Below are positions 1 to 7,300 of a stretch of DNA of 10,289 bases, in pieces. Source of the DNA: Actinomycetes bacterium (GTDB lineage: Bacteria; Actinomycetota; Actinomycetes; Actinomycetales; Cellulomonadaceae); the NCBI GenBank assembly GCA_023390875.1, contig JAEWCA010000574.1, positions 1 to 10,289 on the forward strand, given 5' to 3'. The notes beneath the pieces are model-generated. The model saw only the letters and a program-made list of their open reading frames with translations. It ran no database searches and was not told the DNA's origin. Position numbers and translations under genes: made by a program. Within the stretch, counting starts at the first letter, position 1; each line of letters starts with the position of its first letter.

Positions 1-169
1 CACCGGGCGCCCGTCGCGCCGACGCGCAGGCCGCAGGAGCACCGGACGACGGGCCGCGGACAGCACCCGGGCGAGCCACCGACCGCGACCGAGCGGACGA
101 CGACGGCTCGCCCCCAGGCAGCGGCGACCCCCGCGATCAGGGGAGCCGCAGGACACGACGAGGTGGACC
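1..169 (+). other. 5' flank without convincing gene
   Basis: No convincing gene is visible here. All three forward frames stay open, which is common in such GC-rich DNA. The frame ending in the TGA at 171-173 would overlap the next start as ATGA, but its third positions are noticeably less GC-rich than in the neighbouring genes and its Asp/Arg/Gly-rich translation is low-complexity. It could be the tail of an upstream gene, but I treat it as intergenic. There is no TA dinucleotide in the stretch, so no TANNNT-type -10 element is present. This fits transcription of the next gene from a promoter further upstream, as in a binding protein-ATPase-permease operon. A Shine-Dalgarno-like GAGGTGG sits at 160-166. 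Confidence 0.5.
69..113 (+). repeat. Inverted repeat, possible intercistronic hairpin
   Basis: A perfect 9-base inverted repeat, GGGCGAGCC (69-77) and GGCTCGCCC (105-113), is separated by 27 bases. No T-run follows. Such structures often sit between a highly expressed binding-protein gene and the ATPase gene of sugar ABC operons, as attenuators or mRNA-protecting hairpins. That role is inferred, because the upstream gene is outside the window. Confidence 0.35.
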
Positions 170-1024
170 ATGAGAACCCCAGCGCACGGCGCACCCGACC
201 TGGCACCGCCGCCGACCCTCGAGGTGCGCGGCGGGCGGAAGAACTTCGGTGCGGTGCACGCCCTGCGAGGCGTGGACCTGGTCGCACGGGCCGGTGAGGT
301 CACCGCGCTGGTCGGCGACAACGGAGCCGGCAAGTCGACGCTCATCAAGTGCATCGCGGGCATCTACCCGTTCGACGCCGGTGAGGTCTTCTTCGAGGGC
401 GAGCCCGCCCACATCTCCGACCCCGCGAAGGCCAGCGAGCTGGGCATCGAGGTCGTGTACCAGGACCTCGCCCTGTGCGACAACCTCGACATCGTCCACA
501 ACATGTTCCTCGGCCGGGAGCTCAAGAAGGGCGTCCGGCTCGACGAGGCGACGATGGAGACGCGCGCCGCGGAGGTGCTCGCGGGGCTGTCGGTCCGGAC
601 GGTCCGTTCCATCCGGCAGCACGTCGCGAGCCTGTCGGGCGGTCAGCGCCAGACGGTCGCGATCGCGCGCGCGGTGCTGTGGAACAGCCGCGTCGTCATC
701 CTCGACGAGCCCACGGCCGCCCTCGGCGTCGCGCAGACGGAGCAGGTGCTCCAGCTCGTGCGCCGGCTGGCCGACGCCGGCCTCGCCGTCGTGCTCGTGA
801 GCCACAACATGAACGACGTGTTCGAGGTGGCGGACGTCATCAACGTCCTGTACCTGGGCCAGACGGCCGCGCAGGTCCGGACGGCCGAGAGCTCGCGGGC
901 CGAGGTCATCGAGCTCATCACCAGCGGCTCGTCCTCGAACGCGCCCGCCGTCCCGGTCGCGGCCGCGAACGTCCCGGCCGCCGACGCGCCCACCACCGAC
1001 GCGAACGGGAGCACCCTCGCATGA
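170..1024 (+). CDS. CUT2-type sugar ABC transporter, ATP-binding protein
   Basis: This is a 284-residue cytoplasmic ATPase that would power sugar import with the permease encoded next. Visible motifs are Walker A (GDNGAGKST, residues 49-57), Q-loop Gln98, signature LSGGQ (155-159), Walker B with catalytic Glu (VVILDE, 175-180) and H-loop His212. The LGV following DEPTAA, in place of the usual LD, is typical of the ribose/xylose/fructose (CUT2) class. Only one nucleotide-binding domain is present, unlike XylG, RbsA or MglA (about 500 residues, two domains). This resembles the single-domain FrcA type, which would act as a homodimer. The last 30 or so residues are an Ala/Pro/Thr-rich tail of no known function. 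The ATG at 170 has GAGGTGG four bases upstream. The stop overlaps the permease start as ATGA. The substrate cannot be assigned; xylose or fructose-like sugars are guesses. Confidence 0.9.
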   Translation: MRTPAHGAPDLAPPPTLEVRGGRKNFGAVHALRGVDLVARAGEVTALVGDNGAGKSTLIKCIAGIYPFDAGEVFFEGEPAHISDPAKASELGIEVVYQDLALCDNLDIVHNMFLGRELKKGVRLDEATMETRAAEVLAGLSVRTVRSIRQHVASLSGGQRQTVAIARAVLWNSRVVILDEPTAALGVAQTEQVLQLVRRLADAGLAVVLVSHNMNDVFEVADVINVLYLGQTAAQVRTAESSRAEVIELITSGSSSNAPAVPVAAANVPAADAPTTDANGSTLA

Positions 1025-2304
1025 GCACCCCGACCCTCTCCCCGGCCGACAAGCCGACGTCGCTGTCGCACCTCGCCGGCAACGTCGAGCAGCCGACCTT
1101 CTCCGAGGCCGTGCAGGGCTACATCAGCAAGGTGCGCGGCGGCGACATGGGGTCGCTCCCTGCGATCTCCGCCCTCGTCGTCCTCAGCCTCGTGTTCTTC
1201 GCGCTGCGGCCCGAGAAGTTCATCACCAACGTCAACGTCGCCAACCTGTTCCAGCAGGGCGCCGTCGTCATGCTCCTCGCGATGGGGCTCGTGTTCGTCC
1301 TGCTGCTGGGCGAGATCGACCTGTCGGCCGGCTTCACGTCCGGCGTCTGCGGCACGGTGCTCGCACTGACGCTCACGAAGTTCGGCTGGCCCTGGTACCT
1401 CTCGGTGCTCGCGGCGCTCGTCACCGGCACGGTGATCGGCATCATGCTCGGCCTCATGGTCGCGAAGGTCGGCATCCCGTCGTTCGTCGCGACGTTGGCG
1501 GCCTTCCTCGCCTTCCAGGGCGTCGTGCTCCTGATGATCGGCAACGGCGGCAACATCTCGGTCACCGACAAGGTGATCCTCGCGCTCGAGAACAACAACG
1601 TGCCGCCCGCCCTCGGCTGGGTGCTCGCGGTCGTCGGCGTCGGCGCCTACGCGTTCAGCGGCCTGTGGAACTGGAGCCAGCGGCGCAAGCGCGGGCTGCT
1701 CGCGCAGCCGATCCAGCTCGTGGTGCTCAAGATCGTGGCGCTGGCCGTCGTCGTGTTCGTGGCCGTCTACGAGCTCAACATGGAGCGCGGCCCGCGACCG
1801 GACCTCAAGTCGATCAAGGGCGTCCCGATCGTCGTCCCGATCATCATCCTCATCGCGCTGCTGCTCGGCTTCGTGCTCACCCGGACGGCGTTCGGCCGGC
1901 ACATCTACGCGGTCGGTGGCAACGCGGAGGCGACACGCCGTGCGGGCATCCGGGTCTCGTGGGTGCGCATCGCGTGCTTCATGATCTGCTCGACGATGGC
2001 GGCGACCGCCGGCATCTTCGCGGTGTCCCGGGCCAACTCGGTCGACCCGAACCAGGGCGGCTCGAACGTGCTGCTGTACGCGGTGGGTGCGGCCGTCATC
2101 GGTGGCACGTCGCTGTTCGGCGGCAAGGGCCGGATCATCGACGCCATCATCGGTGGCATGGTGATCGCGATCATCGACAACGGCATGGGGCTCCTCGGAT
2201 ACTCGGCGGGCATCAAGTACGTGGTCACCGGTCTGGTGCTCGCGGGTGCCGCGGCGGTCGACGCGCTCTCGCGCCGGCGGGCACGGGCGACAGGACGGGG
2301 CTAG
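1021..2304 (+). CDS. CUT2-type sugar ABC transporter permease, XylH-like
   Basis: This 427-residue inner-membrane permease is of the BPD_transp_2 family. It has about ten hydrophobic stretches, starting near residue 48 after a cytoplasmic N-terminal segment. Family hallmarks are GEIDLS (97-102), FGRHIYAVGGN (291-301), which closely matches XylH-type permeases, and GGTSLFGGKG (361-370) in the region that contacts the ATPase. A basic loop near 219-225 (SQRRKRG) and an extra hydrophobic segment (about 230-250) match the longer XylH/GguB architecture rather than the shorter RbsC. The start at 1021 forms an ATGA overlap with the ATPase stop, implying translational coupling. The frame is open further upstream to 475, but that part is Arg/Pro-rich and is an antisense-like shadow of the ATPase gene. 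A single permease would work as a homodimer. The sugar transported is unknown. Confidence 0.92.
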   Translation: MSTPTLSPADKPTSLSHLAGNVEQPTFSEAVQGYISKVRGGDMGSLPAISALVVLSLVFFALRPEKFITNVNVANLFQQGAVVMLLAMGLVFVLLLGEIDLSAGFTSGVCGTVLALTLTKFGWPWYLSVLAALVTGTVIGIMLGLMVAKVGIPSFVATLAAFLAFQGVVLLMIGNGGNISVTDKVILALENNNVPPALGWVLAVVGVGAYAFSGLWNWSQRRKRGLLAQPIQLVVLKIVALAVVVFVAVYELNMERGPRPDLKSIKGVPIVVPIIILIALLLGFVLTRTAFGRHIYAVGGNAEATRRAGIRVSWVRIACFMICSTMAATAGIFAVSRANSVDPNQGGSNVLLYAVGAAVIGGTSLFGGKGRIIDAIIGGMVIAIIDNGMGLLGYSAGIKYVVTGLVLAGAAAVDALSRRRARATGRG

Positions 2305-2337
2305 CGCACGGAGCTGGCGGGCTGAAGGGGGCAGGCG

Positions 2338-3624
2338 GTGCGGCTCGGTGCGGGTCCTGTCGTGCGGCGTGCGGACGCGTCGGCGCAGGACGAGGTGCGT
2401 CGGCAGAACCTGTCGGCCGTGCTGCGCCAGCTGCACTTCCACGGACCGGCGTCGCGGTCGGACCTCGTCGCCACCACCGGTTTCAACAGGTCGACCGTCG
2501 GGTCGCTCACGTCGGAGCTCGTCAAGACGGGCCTCGTGCGGGAGCGACCCGGCGTCGTCCGGGGCAAGGGCCGGCCGTCGAACGTCGTCGAGCCGGTGAG
2601 CACGAGCGTGCACGTGCTGGCGTTCGACGTGACGCAGTCGGGTGTCGGCGCCGCGCGCGTCGGGCTCGGCGGCTACATGCTCCAGGTGCGGCGGCGGCTG
2701 CACCAGACCACGCCGATGGACGTGCCGGGCGTCGTCGACCTCATCGCGACGCTCGCGCGCGAGATGGACAGCCGCGCGGCACCGGGGTCGGTGTGCCTCG
2801 GGATCGTCGTGTCGATCCCGGGCAGCGTGCGCCAGCCGGACGGGCTCGTGCGGCGCTCGCCCCCGCTCGGGTGGCACGAGGTGCCGATCGCGGACCTGCT
2901 GCGTGTCGCGACCGACCACCGGTTCCCGATCGCGGTCGGCAACGACGGCGACCTCGGCGCGGTCGCGGAGTACCTGCGCGGTTCGGCGCGCGGCCAGCAG
3001 GACGTGCTCTACGTGCGCGGCGAGGCCGGTGTCGGCGGTGGGGTCGTCGTCGACGGCGAGCTGCTCAAGGGTGCCGGGGGGTACGCGGGTGAGGTCGGGC
3101 ACATCGTCGTGAAGCCCGGTGGACGCGTCTGCTCGTGCGGTGCGCGCGGCTGCTGGGAGGCGGAGATCGGCGACGCCGCGATCATCCGCTCGGTGGGTCG
3201 TGACCCGCGCGAGGCGGAGATCGACGACGTGCTGTCCGACGTCGCGGTCGGCAACCGACGCGCCGTCGCGGGCGTGCGCAAGACGGGGGAGTGGGTCGGC
3301 ATCGGGCTCGCGAGCCTCGTCAACCTGTTCAACCCGCGGGTCGTCGTGCTCGGCGGCACGCTCGGTGCGCTCTACCCGACGATGGAGCCGACCCTCGCGG
3401 AGGCGTTCGCCCGCGCGCTCGGGCCCATCCGGGAGCAGGCCCTGCTGGTGCGCTCGGAGCTCGGGTCCGACGCGCAGCTCATCGGCGCGGCCGAGGTCGC
3501 GTTCGCGGACGTCCTCGAGGACCCGCTCGGCACGCTCGAGGCGCGCCGCGGCGGCGTCGACGACACCGACGCCGAGATCCCGGCACCCCGGTCGGTCGGC
3601 ACGCAGCGCAGCGCGTCCCGCTGA
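2338..3624 (+). CDS. ROK-family transcriptional regulator
   Basis: This 428-residue protein has a winged-helix DNA-binding domain (about 24-85, with the helix-turn-helix near 38-66, SRSDLVATTGFNRSTV) followed by a ROK sugar-sensing domain. The ROK signature is clear: GEVGH (251-255) followed by CSCGARGC (265-272). His255 and Cys265/267/272 are the usual structural zinc ligands. Asn202-Asp203 with Glu252 and His255 match the sugar-contacting residues of ROK kinases. The N-terminal phosphate loop, normally DxGGTK, reads DVTQSGVG (97-104), so kinase activity is unlikely and a XylR/NagC-like repressor is the better call. The GTG start is preceded by GAAGGGGG (2324-2331) at good spacing. The gene lies 33 bases after the permease with no promoter-like sequence between, so it is probably in the same operon and likely controls it in response to the transported sugar. 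The C-terminal 25 or so residues are a variable tail. Confidence 0.92.
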   Translation: MRLGAGPVVRRADASAQDEVRRQNLSAVLRQLHFHGPASRSDLVATTGFNRSTVGSLTSELVKTGLVRERPGVVRGKGRPSNVVEPVSTSVHVLAFDVTQSGVGAARVGLGGYMLQVRRRLHQTTPMDVPGVVDLIATLAREMDSRAAPGSVCLGIVVSIPGSVRQPDGLVRRSPPLGWHEVPIADLLRVATDHRFPIAVGNDGDLGAVAEYLRGSARGQQDVLYVRGEAGVGGGVVVDGELLKGAGGYAGEVGHIVVKPGGRVCSCGARGCWEAEIGDAAIIRSVGRDPREAEIDDVLSDVAVGNRRAVAGVRKTGEWVGIGLASLVNLFNPRVVVLGGTLGALYPTMEPTLAEAFARALGPIREQALLVRSELGSDAQLIGAAEVAFADVLEDPLGTLEARRGGVDDTDAEIPAPRSVGTQRSASR

Positions 3625-3641
3625 GGCGAATCGGGGCGAAG

Positions 3642-3655
3642 CGGACCGTCGTCCG
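3642..3655 (+). terminator. Weak hairpin after ROK gene
   Basis: CGGAC (3642-3646) and GTCCG (3651-3655) form a 5-bp stem with a CGTC loop, 17 bases after the ROK stop. There is no T-tract, as is common in actinobacterial terminators. The short stem makes this a weak call. Confidence 0.3.
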
Positions 3656-3679
3656 TCCTCACAGGCAACCGACGGCGTG

Positions 3680-3714
3680 TCACGTGAGGGTGGTCACCCC
3701 GCGTTGCCTAGTCT
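3680..3714 (+). promoter_or_regulatory. Possible ftsE promoter with palindrome
   Basis: TAGTCT (3709-3714) fits the actinobacterial TANNNT -10 pattern and would give a leader of roughly 50 bases before the ftsE GTG. No good TTGACA-like -35 is seen. A perfect 8-base palindrome, TCACGTGA (3680-3687), lies where a -35 region or an operator would be. The assignment rests on pattern matching only. Confidence 0.3.
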
Positions 3715-3768
3715 CGACGAGGCCAGCAGCAGTTCCCCGCCTGTCCCCGAGCCCTGGCACCCGATGTC

Positions 3769-4458
3769 GTGATCCGATTCGAGAACGTCACCAAGGTCTA
3801 CGCGCGCGGCGCCCGACCGGCGCTGGACCGCGTGTCCCTGGACGTCGAACGGGGCGAGTTCGTGTTCCTCGTCGGGGCCTCCGGCTCGGGCAAGTCCACG
3901 TTCCTGCGGCTCGTGCTGCGCGAGGAGCGGGCGTCCGCCGGGCGCGTGTTCGTCGCGGGCAAGGAGCTCGGCAACCTCTCGTCGTGGAAGGTCCCGCACC
4001 TGCGCCGCCAGATCGGCGCCGTGTTCCAGGACTTCCGGCTGCTGCCCAACAAGACGGTGTTCGAGAACGTCGCGTTCGCGCTGCAGGTCATCGGCAAGCC
4101 GCGCCACCACATCCTCACCACCGTGCCCGAGACGCTCGAGATGGTCGGCCTCGCCGGCAAGGAGAAGCGCCGCCCGCACGAGCTGTCCGGCGGTGAGCAG
4201 CAGCGCGTCGCCATCGCGCGCGCGTTCGTCAACCGCCCGAGCATCCTGCTCTGCGACGAGCCCACGGGAAACCTCGACCCGACGACCTCCCTGGGGATCA
4301 TGCGCCTGCTCGACCGCATCAACCGCACCGGCACCACGGTCGTCATGGCGACGCACGACGACGAGATCGTCGACCAGATGCGCAAGCGCGTCATCGAGCT
4401 GTCGACCGGCGAGATGGTCCGTGACCAGTCGCGCGGCGTCTACGGGTCGGACCGCTGA
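3769..4458 (+). CDS. ftsE: Cell division ATP-binding protein FtsE
   Basis: This 229-residue protein is the usual FtsE length and is the cytoplasmic ATPase of the FtsEX complex, which couples ATP hydrolysis at the division site to control of cell-wall hydrolases outside. Visible motifs are Walker A (GASGSGKST, 36-44), Q-loop Gln87 in [16 protein letters not shown], signature LSGGE (139-143), Walker B ILLCDE (159-164), PTGNLDP after it, and H-loop His196. The opening [11 protein letters not shown] is characteristic of FtsE. The GTG at 3769 is chosen because it gives exactly this N-terminus; an ATG at 3764 runs into a stop after two codons. No strong Shine-Dalgarno is seen. The stop overlaps the ftsX ATG by one base (TGATG). 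In many actinobacteria the gene upstream is prfB or close to it; here it is the sugar operon. Confidence 0.97.
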   Translation: MIRFENVTKVYARGARPALDRVSLDVERGEFVFLVGASGSGKSTFLRLVLREERASAGRVFVAGKELGNLSSWKVPHLRRQIGAVFQDFRLLPNKTVFENVAFALQVIGKPRHHILTTVPETLEMVGLAGKEKRRPHELSGGEQQRVAIARAFVNRPSILLCDEPTGNLDPTTSLGIMRLLDRINRTGTTVVMATHDDEIVDQMRKRVIELSTGEMVRDQSRGVYGSDR

Positions 4459-5372
4459 TGCGCCTCCAGTTCATCCTCTCCGAGATCGGCCAGGGGCTCC
4501 GGCGCAACCTGTCGATGACGATCTCCGTCATCCTCGTCACGTTCGTGTCGCTGACGTTCGTCGGGGCTGCGGCGCTGCTGCAGATCCAGATCGGCAAGAT
4601 GAAGGACGACTGGTACGACAAGGTCGAGGTCTCCGTCTTCCTGTGCCCGCAGAACTCGTCGAAGCCGACGTGCGCAGCCGGTGAGGTGACCGACGAGCAG
4701 AAGGCCGACATCCAGGCCGCGCTCGACGCCCCCGAGATCAAGCCGTGGGTCGAGAAGGTCTACTTCGAGACCAAGGAGCAGGCGTTCGAGGCGTTCCAGA
4801 AGCAGTTCAAGGACCAGTTCTGGGCGTCGGCCGCCACCGCGGACGACATGAACTCGTCGTACCGCATCAAGCTCACCGACCCCGAGAAGTACCAGGTCGT
4901 CGCGGACGTCGTGTCCGGGCGGCAGGGCGTCGAGGAGGTCCAGGACCAGCGCAAGCTGTTCGACAACCTGTTCCTCGTGCTCGACCGCGCCACGCTGCTC
5001 GCGGGTGGCCTGGCCGCCGTCATGCTCGTCGCCGCCGTGCTGCTCATCACCACGACGATCCGGCTGTCCGCGCTGTCGCGGCGCCGCGAGACGGGCATCA
5101 TGCGGCTCGTCGGCGCGTCGACGATGTTCATCCAGCTGCCGTTCATGCTCGAGGGCGCGATCGCCGCGACGGTCGGCGCGCTGCTGGCCGTCGGCGGCCT
5201 GTGGGTCGGCGTCGAGTACCTCGTCACCGACTGGCTCGGCGCATCCGTCACCTGGATCCCGTACGTGAGCACCGCCGACGTCATGACCGTGGCTCCCGCG
5301 CTGATCGGGATCGCGATCCTGCTCGCGGCGATCTCGTCGCTCGTGACCCTCAGCCGCTACACGAAGGTGTGA
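4458..5372 (+). CDS. ftsX: Cell division membrane protein FtsX
   Basis: This 304-residue type VII ABC membrane protein is the partner of FtsE. Four membrane segments are visible: about 20-43, 178-202, 227-252 and 276-297. A large extracytoplasmic domain (about 45-175) lies between the first two. That domain is the part that binds and activates the peptidoglycan hydrolase in characterised systems, such as RipC in mycobacteria, PcsB in streptococci and CwlO in Bacillus. Two cysteines, Cys63 and Cys72, lie nine residues apart at the start of this domain and could form a disulfide outside the cell. The intracellular loop with RRRETGIMRLVGAS (208-221) is the conserved coupling helix that meets FtsE. 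Translation is coupled to ftsE by the shared base. The next gene, an M23 peptidase, starts one base after the stop, suggesting it encodes the effector. Confidence 0.96.
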   Translation: MRLQFILSEIGQGLRRNLSMTISVILVTFVSLTFVGAAALLQIQIGKMKDDWYDKVEVSVFLCPQNSSKPTCAAGEVTDEQKADIQAALDAPEIKPWVEKVYFETKEQAFEAFQKQFKDQFWASAATADDMNSSYRIKLTDPEKYQVVADVVSGRQGVEEVQDQRKLFDNLFLVLDRATLLAGGLAAVMLVAAVLLITTTIRLSALSRRRETGIMRLVGASTMFIQLPFMLEGAIAATVGALLAVGGLWVGVEYLVTDWLGASVTWIPYVSTADVMTVAPALIGIAILLAAISSLVTLSRYTKV

Positions 5373-5373
5373 C

Positions 5374-6684
5374 GTGAGCCGTCATCTGCGCCTCGACCTG
5401 CGGCTGACCGCCGTCGTCTCCGCCGTCGCCCTGCTGCTCGGCATCGGCCTCGCGACGCCCGCCGGGGCTGACGCGATCGACGACAAGCGGCGGGCCGCCG
5501 AGCAGAAGAAGGCCGCCAACGCCAAGGCGCGCGAGAACGCCGAGGACGCGATGGAGGGGCTCGACGCGAGCCTCCAGGCCGTCGTCGCGGCGCTGCAGGA
5601 CCTGCAGGCGAAGATCCCCGCCGCGCAGGCCACGCTCGACGCGGCGAACGCCGCCCTCGAGAAGGCGCAGCGTGAGGCCGCGATCATCGCCGCGCGCCTG
5701 CAGGACGCGACCGACCAGCAGGCCGCCATCACCACGACGATCGACCAGGACGCGCAGAAGGCGACCGCCCTGCGCGCCGCGATCGGCCAGATGGCCCGCG
5801 AGGCGTACCGCAGCGGCGGCGAGGTGTCCGGCGTCGGCATGATCCTCGACGCCGACAGCACCGAGGACTTCGTGCAGCGCTACGGCCTCATGTCGACCGC
5901 GCTGCGCACGCAGGCGCAGGTGCTCGACGAGCTCAAGGCCACCGAGGCGAAGAACAAGAACGCGCAGGCCCGGCTCGTCGCCGTGCAGGACCGTGTCGCC
6001 GAGCTCAAGGCTGCGGCCGACCAGAAGGTCGTGGAGGCCGACGCCGCCCGCGCCGCCGCGGCCGCCGCCCGCAAGACGCTCGACGACCTGCTCACGCAGC
6101 AGGTGGCCCAGCAGCAGAACCTCGAGGCGCAGAAGGCGGCCATCGCCGCGGAGCTCGCCGCGATCGACGCCGAGGCCGCCCAGGTGCAGGCCGAGCTGCA
6201 GGCAGCCATCGCCGAGCAGAGGGCCCGCGACGCCGCCGCCGGCAAGCCGCAGGGTCCTGCCGGTCCGCTGTCGGGCGCCCTGTTCGGCAACCCGACGGCG
6301 ACCAACCCGATGTACGTGACGTCCGAGTACGGCATGCGGTTCCACCCCGTGCTGCACTACACGCGCCTGCACGCCGGCATCGACCTGCGTGACCACTGCG
6401 GGCAGCCCGTGTACGCCGGCCGCGCCGGCACGGTGCAGTGGGCGCGGCCCCGCACCGGGTTCGGCAACCAGGTGATGGTCGACCACGGCTTCGTCAACGG
6501 GAACGCCCTGTCGACGTCGTACAACCACCTCACCAGCTTCGCCGTGGGGGCCGGGCAGCACGTGAACGCCGGGCAGCTCGTCGGGTACGCCGGCAACACC
6601 GGCACGTCGGCCGCGTGCCACCTGCACTTCGAGGTGTACGTGAACGGCGCGACGGTGAACCCGCGCCCGCTGCTCGGGCTCTGA
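5374..6684 (+). CDS. Secreted coiled-coil M23 (LytM) peptidoglycan endopeptidase
   Basis: This 436-residue exported cell-wall hydrolase begins with a Sec signal peptide (hydrophobic core about 11-28, likely cleavage after PAGA near residue 32). Long Ala/Glu/Lys/Gln-rich coiled coils follow (about 35-145 and 178-288), interrupted by a short segment with [17 protein letters not shown] (146-162). Then comes a Pro/Gly linker and a C-terminal LytM domain (about 312-434). The zinc site looks intact: His333 and Asp337 (HAGID), His384, and HLH with His416 and His418. Cys342 and Cys415 could form a disulfide. The order (signal, coiled coil, LytM) resembles EnvC, but EnvC is degenerate and acts only as an activator, whereas this copy keeps the zinc ligands. 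It starts with GTG, preceded by GAAGGTG inside the end of ftsX, with a one-base gap. This operon position suggests control by FtsEX, which is inference. The exact bond cleaved is unknown. Confidence 0.93.
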   Translation: MSRHLRLDLRLTAVVSAVALLLGIGLATPAGADAIDDKRRAAEQKKAANAKARENAEDAMEGLDASLQAVVAALQDLQAKIPAAQATLDAANAALEKAQREAAIIAARLQDATDQQAAITTTIDQDAQKATALRAAIGQMAREAYRSGGEVSGVGMILDADSTEDFVQRYGLMSTALRTQAQVLDELKATEAKNKNAQARLVAVQDRVAELKAAADQKVVEADAARAAAAAARKTLDDLLTQQVAQQQNLEAQKAAIAAELAAIDAEAAQVQAELQAAIAEQRARDAAAGKPQGPAGPLSGALFGNPTATNPMYVTSEYGMRFHPVLHYTRLHAGIDLRDHCGQPVYAGRAGTVQWARPRTGFGNQVMVDHGFVNGNALSTSYNHLTSFAVGAGQHVNAGQLVGYAGNTGTSAACHLHFEVYVNGATVNPRPLLGL

Positions 6685-6688
6685 CCGC

Positions 6689-6707
6689 CGTCCGCCCCGG
6701 GCGGACG
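6689..6707 (+). terminator. Hairpin terminator after the ftsEX-M23 operon
   Basis: CGTCCGC (6689-6695) pairs perfectly with GCGGACG (6701-6707) around a five-base loop, four bases after the M23 stop. It lacks a T-tract, as GC-rich actinobacterial terminators often do. It probably separates the division operon from smpB, at least partly. Confidence 0.5.
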
Positions 6708-6721
6708 ACCGGCAATGCGTT

Positions 6722-6744
6722 GGACGACGCAGGTACGCTCGTCC
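6722..6744 (+). promoter_or_regulatory. Candidate smpB promoter within an inverted repeat
   Basis: TACGCT (6734-6739) fits a TANNNT -10 element; initiation near 6746 would leave a leader of about 60 bases. It lies in and beside an inverted repeat, GGACGA (6722-6727) and TCGTCC (6739-6744), which may be an operator or a chance hairpin. No -35 at standard spacing is convincing. Confidence 0.3.
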
Positions 6745-6808
6745 GGCGGTGCGCGGACGTGCGCGGCGCGATCTCGCAGCAGGACGACGCAAGGACGGAG
6801 GCCGTGAC

Positions 6809-7279
6809 GTGGCCAAGGAGACGGGGCGCAAGCTCGTGGCCTCGAACCGCAAGGCGCGGCACGACTACACGATCGAGGACGTGTTCGAGGCAGGCATGGT
6901 CCTGTCCGGCACCGAGGTGAAGGCGCTGCGCCTCGGTCGCGCGTCGCTCGTCGACGGGTGGTGCGAGATCGACGGCGACGAGATGTGGCTGCACGGCGTC
7001 CACATCCCCGAGTACTCGCAGGGCACCTGGACCAACCACGCCCCGCGGCGCAAGCGCAAGCTGCTGCTGCACCGCGAGGAGATCGACCGGCTCGCCACGA
7101 AGACCCGCGAGAAGGGGCACACCATCGTGCCGCTGTCGCTGTACTTCCTCGACGGGCGCGCCAAGGTCGAGATCGCGCTCGCCCGGGGCAAGAAGGACTG
7201 GGACAAGCGGCAGGCGCTCCGCGAGCGGCAGGACAACCTCGAGGCCCAGCGGGCCATGCGGGAGAAGCGGGACCTCTGA
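6809..7279 (+). CDS. smpB: SsrA (tmRNA)-binding protein SmpB
   Basis: This 156-residue protein binds tmRNA and brings it to stalled ribosomes for trans-translation. Hallmarks are NRKARHDY (13-20), SGTEVKALR (33-41), HIPEY (65-69), RKRKLLLH (81-88), the [19 protein letters not shown] strand (111-129) and DWDKRQ (130-135), followed by a basic C-terminal tail that enters the ribosomal A site. The start is the GTG at 6809: it gives the usual length and opening (VAKETG) and has GGAGG (6797-6801) seven bases upstream. The open frame reaches back to an ATG at 6749, but that adds a 20-residue Arg/Gly-rich stretch not seen in the family and places the Shine-Dalgarno inside the gene. The gene follows ftsX and the M23 gene in the order common in actinobacteria. 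No ssrA gene is found next to it within the window. Confidence 0.96.
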   Translation: MAKETGRKLVASNRKARHDYTIEDVFEAGMVLSGTEVKALRLGRASLVDGWCEIDGDEMWLHGVHIPEYSQGTWTNHAPRRKRKLLLHREEIDRLATKTREKGHTIVPLSLYFLDGRAKVEIALARGKKDWDKRQALRERQDNLEAQRAMREKRDL

Positions 7280-7294
7280 GCCGGCCGGCGTCAG
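7276..7294. terminator. Possible bidirectional hairpin between convergent genes
   Basis: CTGAGCC (7276-7282) can pair with GGC (7287-7289) and TCAG (7291-7294) with one bulged G and a four-base loop. It lies in the 21-base gap between the convergent ends of smpB and the ligase gene and overlaps the smpB stop codon. No T-tract is seen on either side. Confidence 0.3.
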
Positions 7295-7300
7295 GTCCCC

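Noticed and set aside
1..173. Partial upstream gene ending in the TGA at 171-173
   Set aside because: Its third-position GC is lower than in the neighbours and its product is low-complexity, so the evidence is not strong enough to call a gene.
475..1020. N-terminal extension of the permease frame into the ATPase gene
   Set aside because: The extension is an Arg/Pro-rich shadow translation. The ATG at 1021 gives a normal permease N-terminus and an ATGA overlap.
643..3102. A very long open frame on the minus strand (about 819 codons) opposite the ATPase, permease and ROK genes
   Set aside because: It is Arg/Asp/His-rich and low in hydrophobic residues, with no recognisable motif, and lies antisense to three well-supported genes. 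Long antisense frames are expected at this GC content.
6749..6808. A 20-residue N-terminal extension of SmpB
   Set aside because: The family starts near AKETG, and the GGAGG ribosome binding site lies inside the extension.
5350..6852. A 500-codon minus-strand frame opposite the M23 gene
   Set aside because: Its repetitive Leu/Gly/Arg/Val composition mirrors the Ala/Glu-rich coiled coil on the other strand. There is no domain and no initiation signal.
7280..7300. ssrA (tmRNA) gene next to smpB
   Set aside because: Only 21 bases separate smpB from the convergent ligase gene, and no tmRNA-like ends were seen elsewhere in the window.
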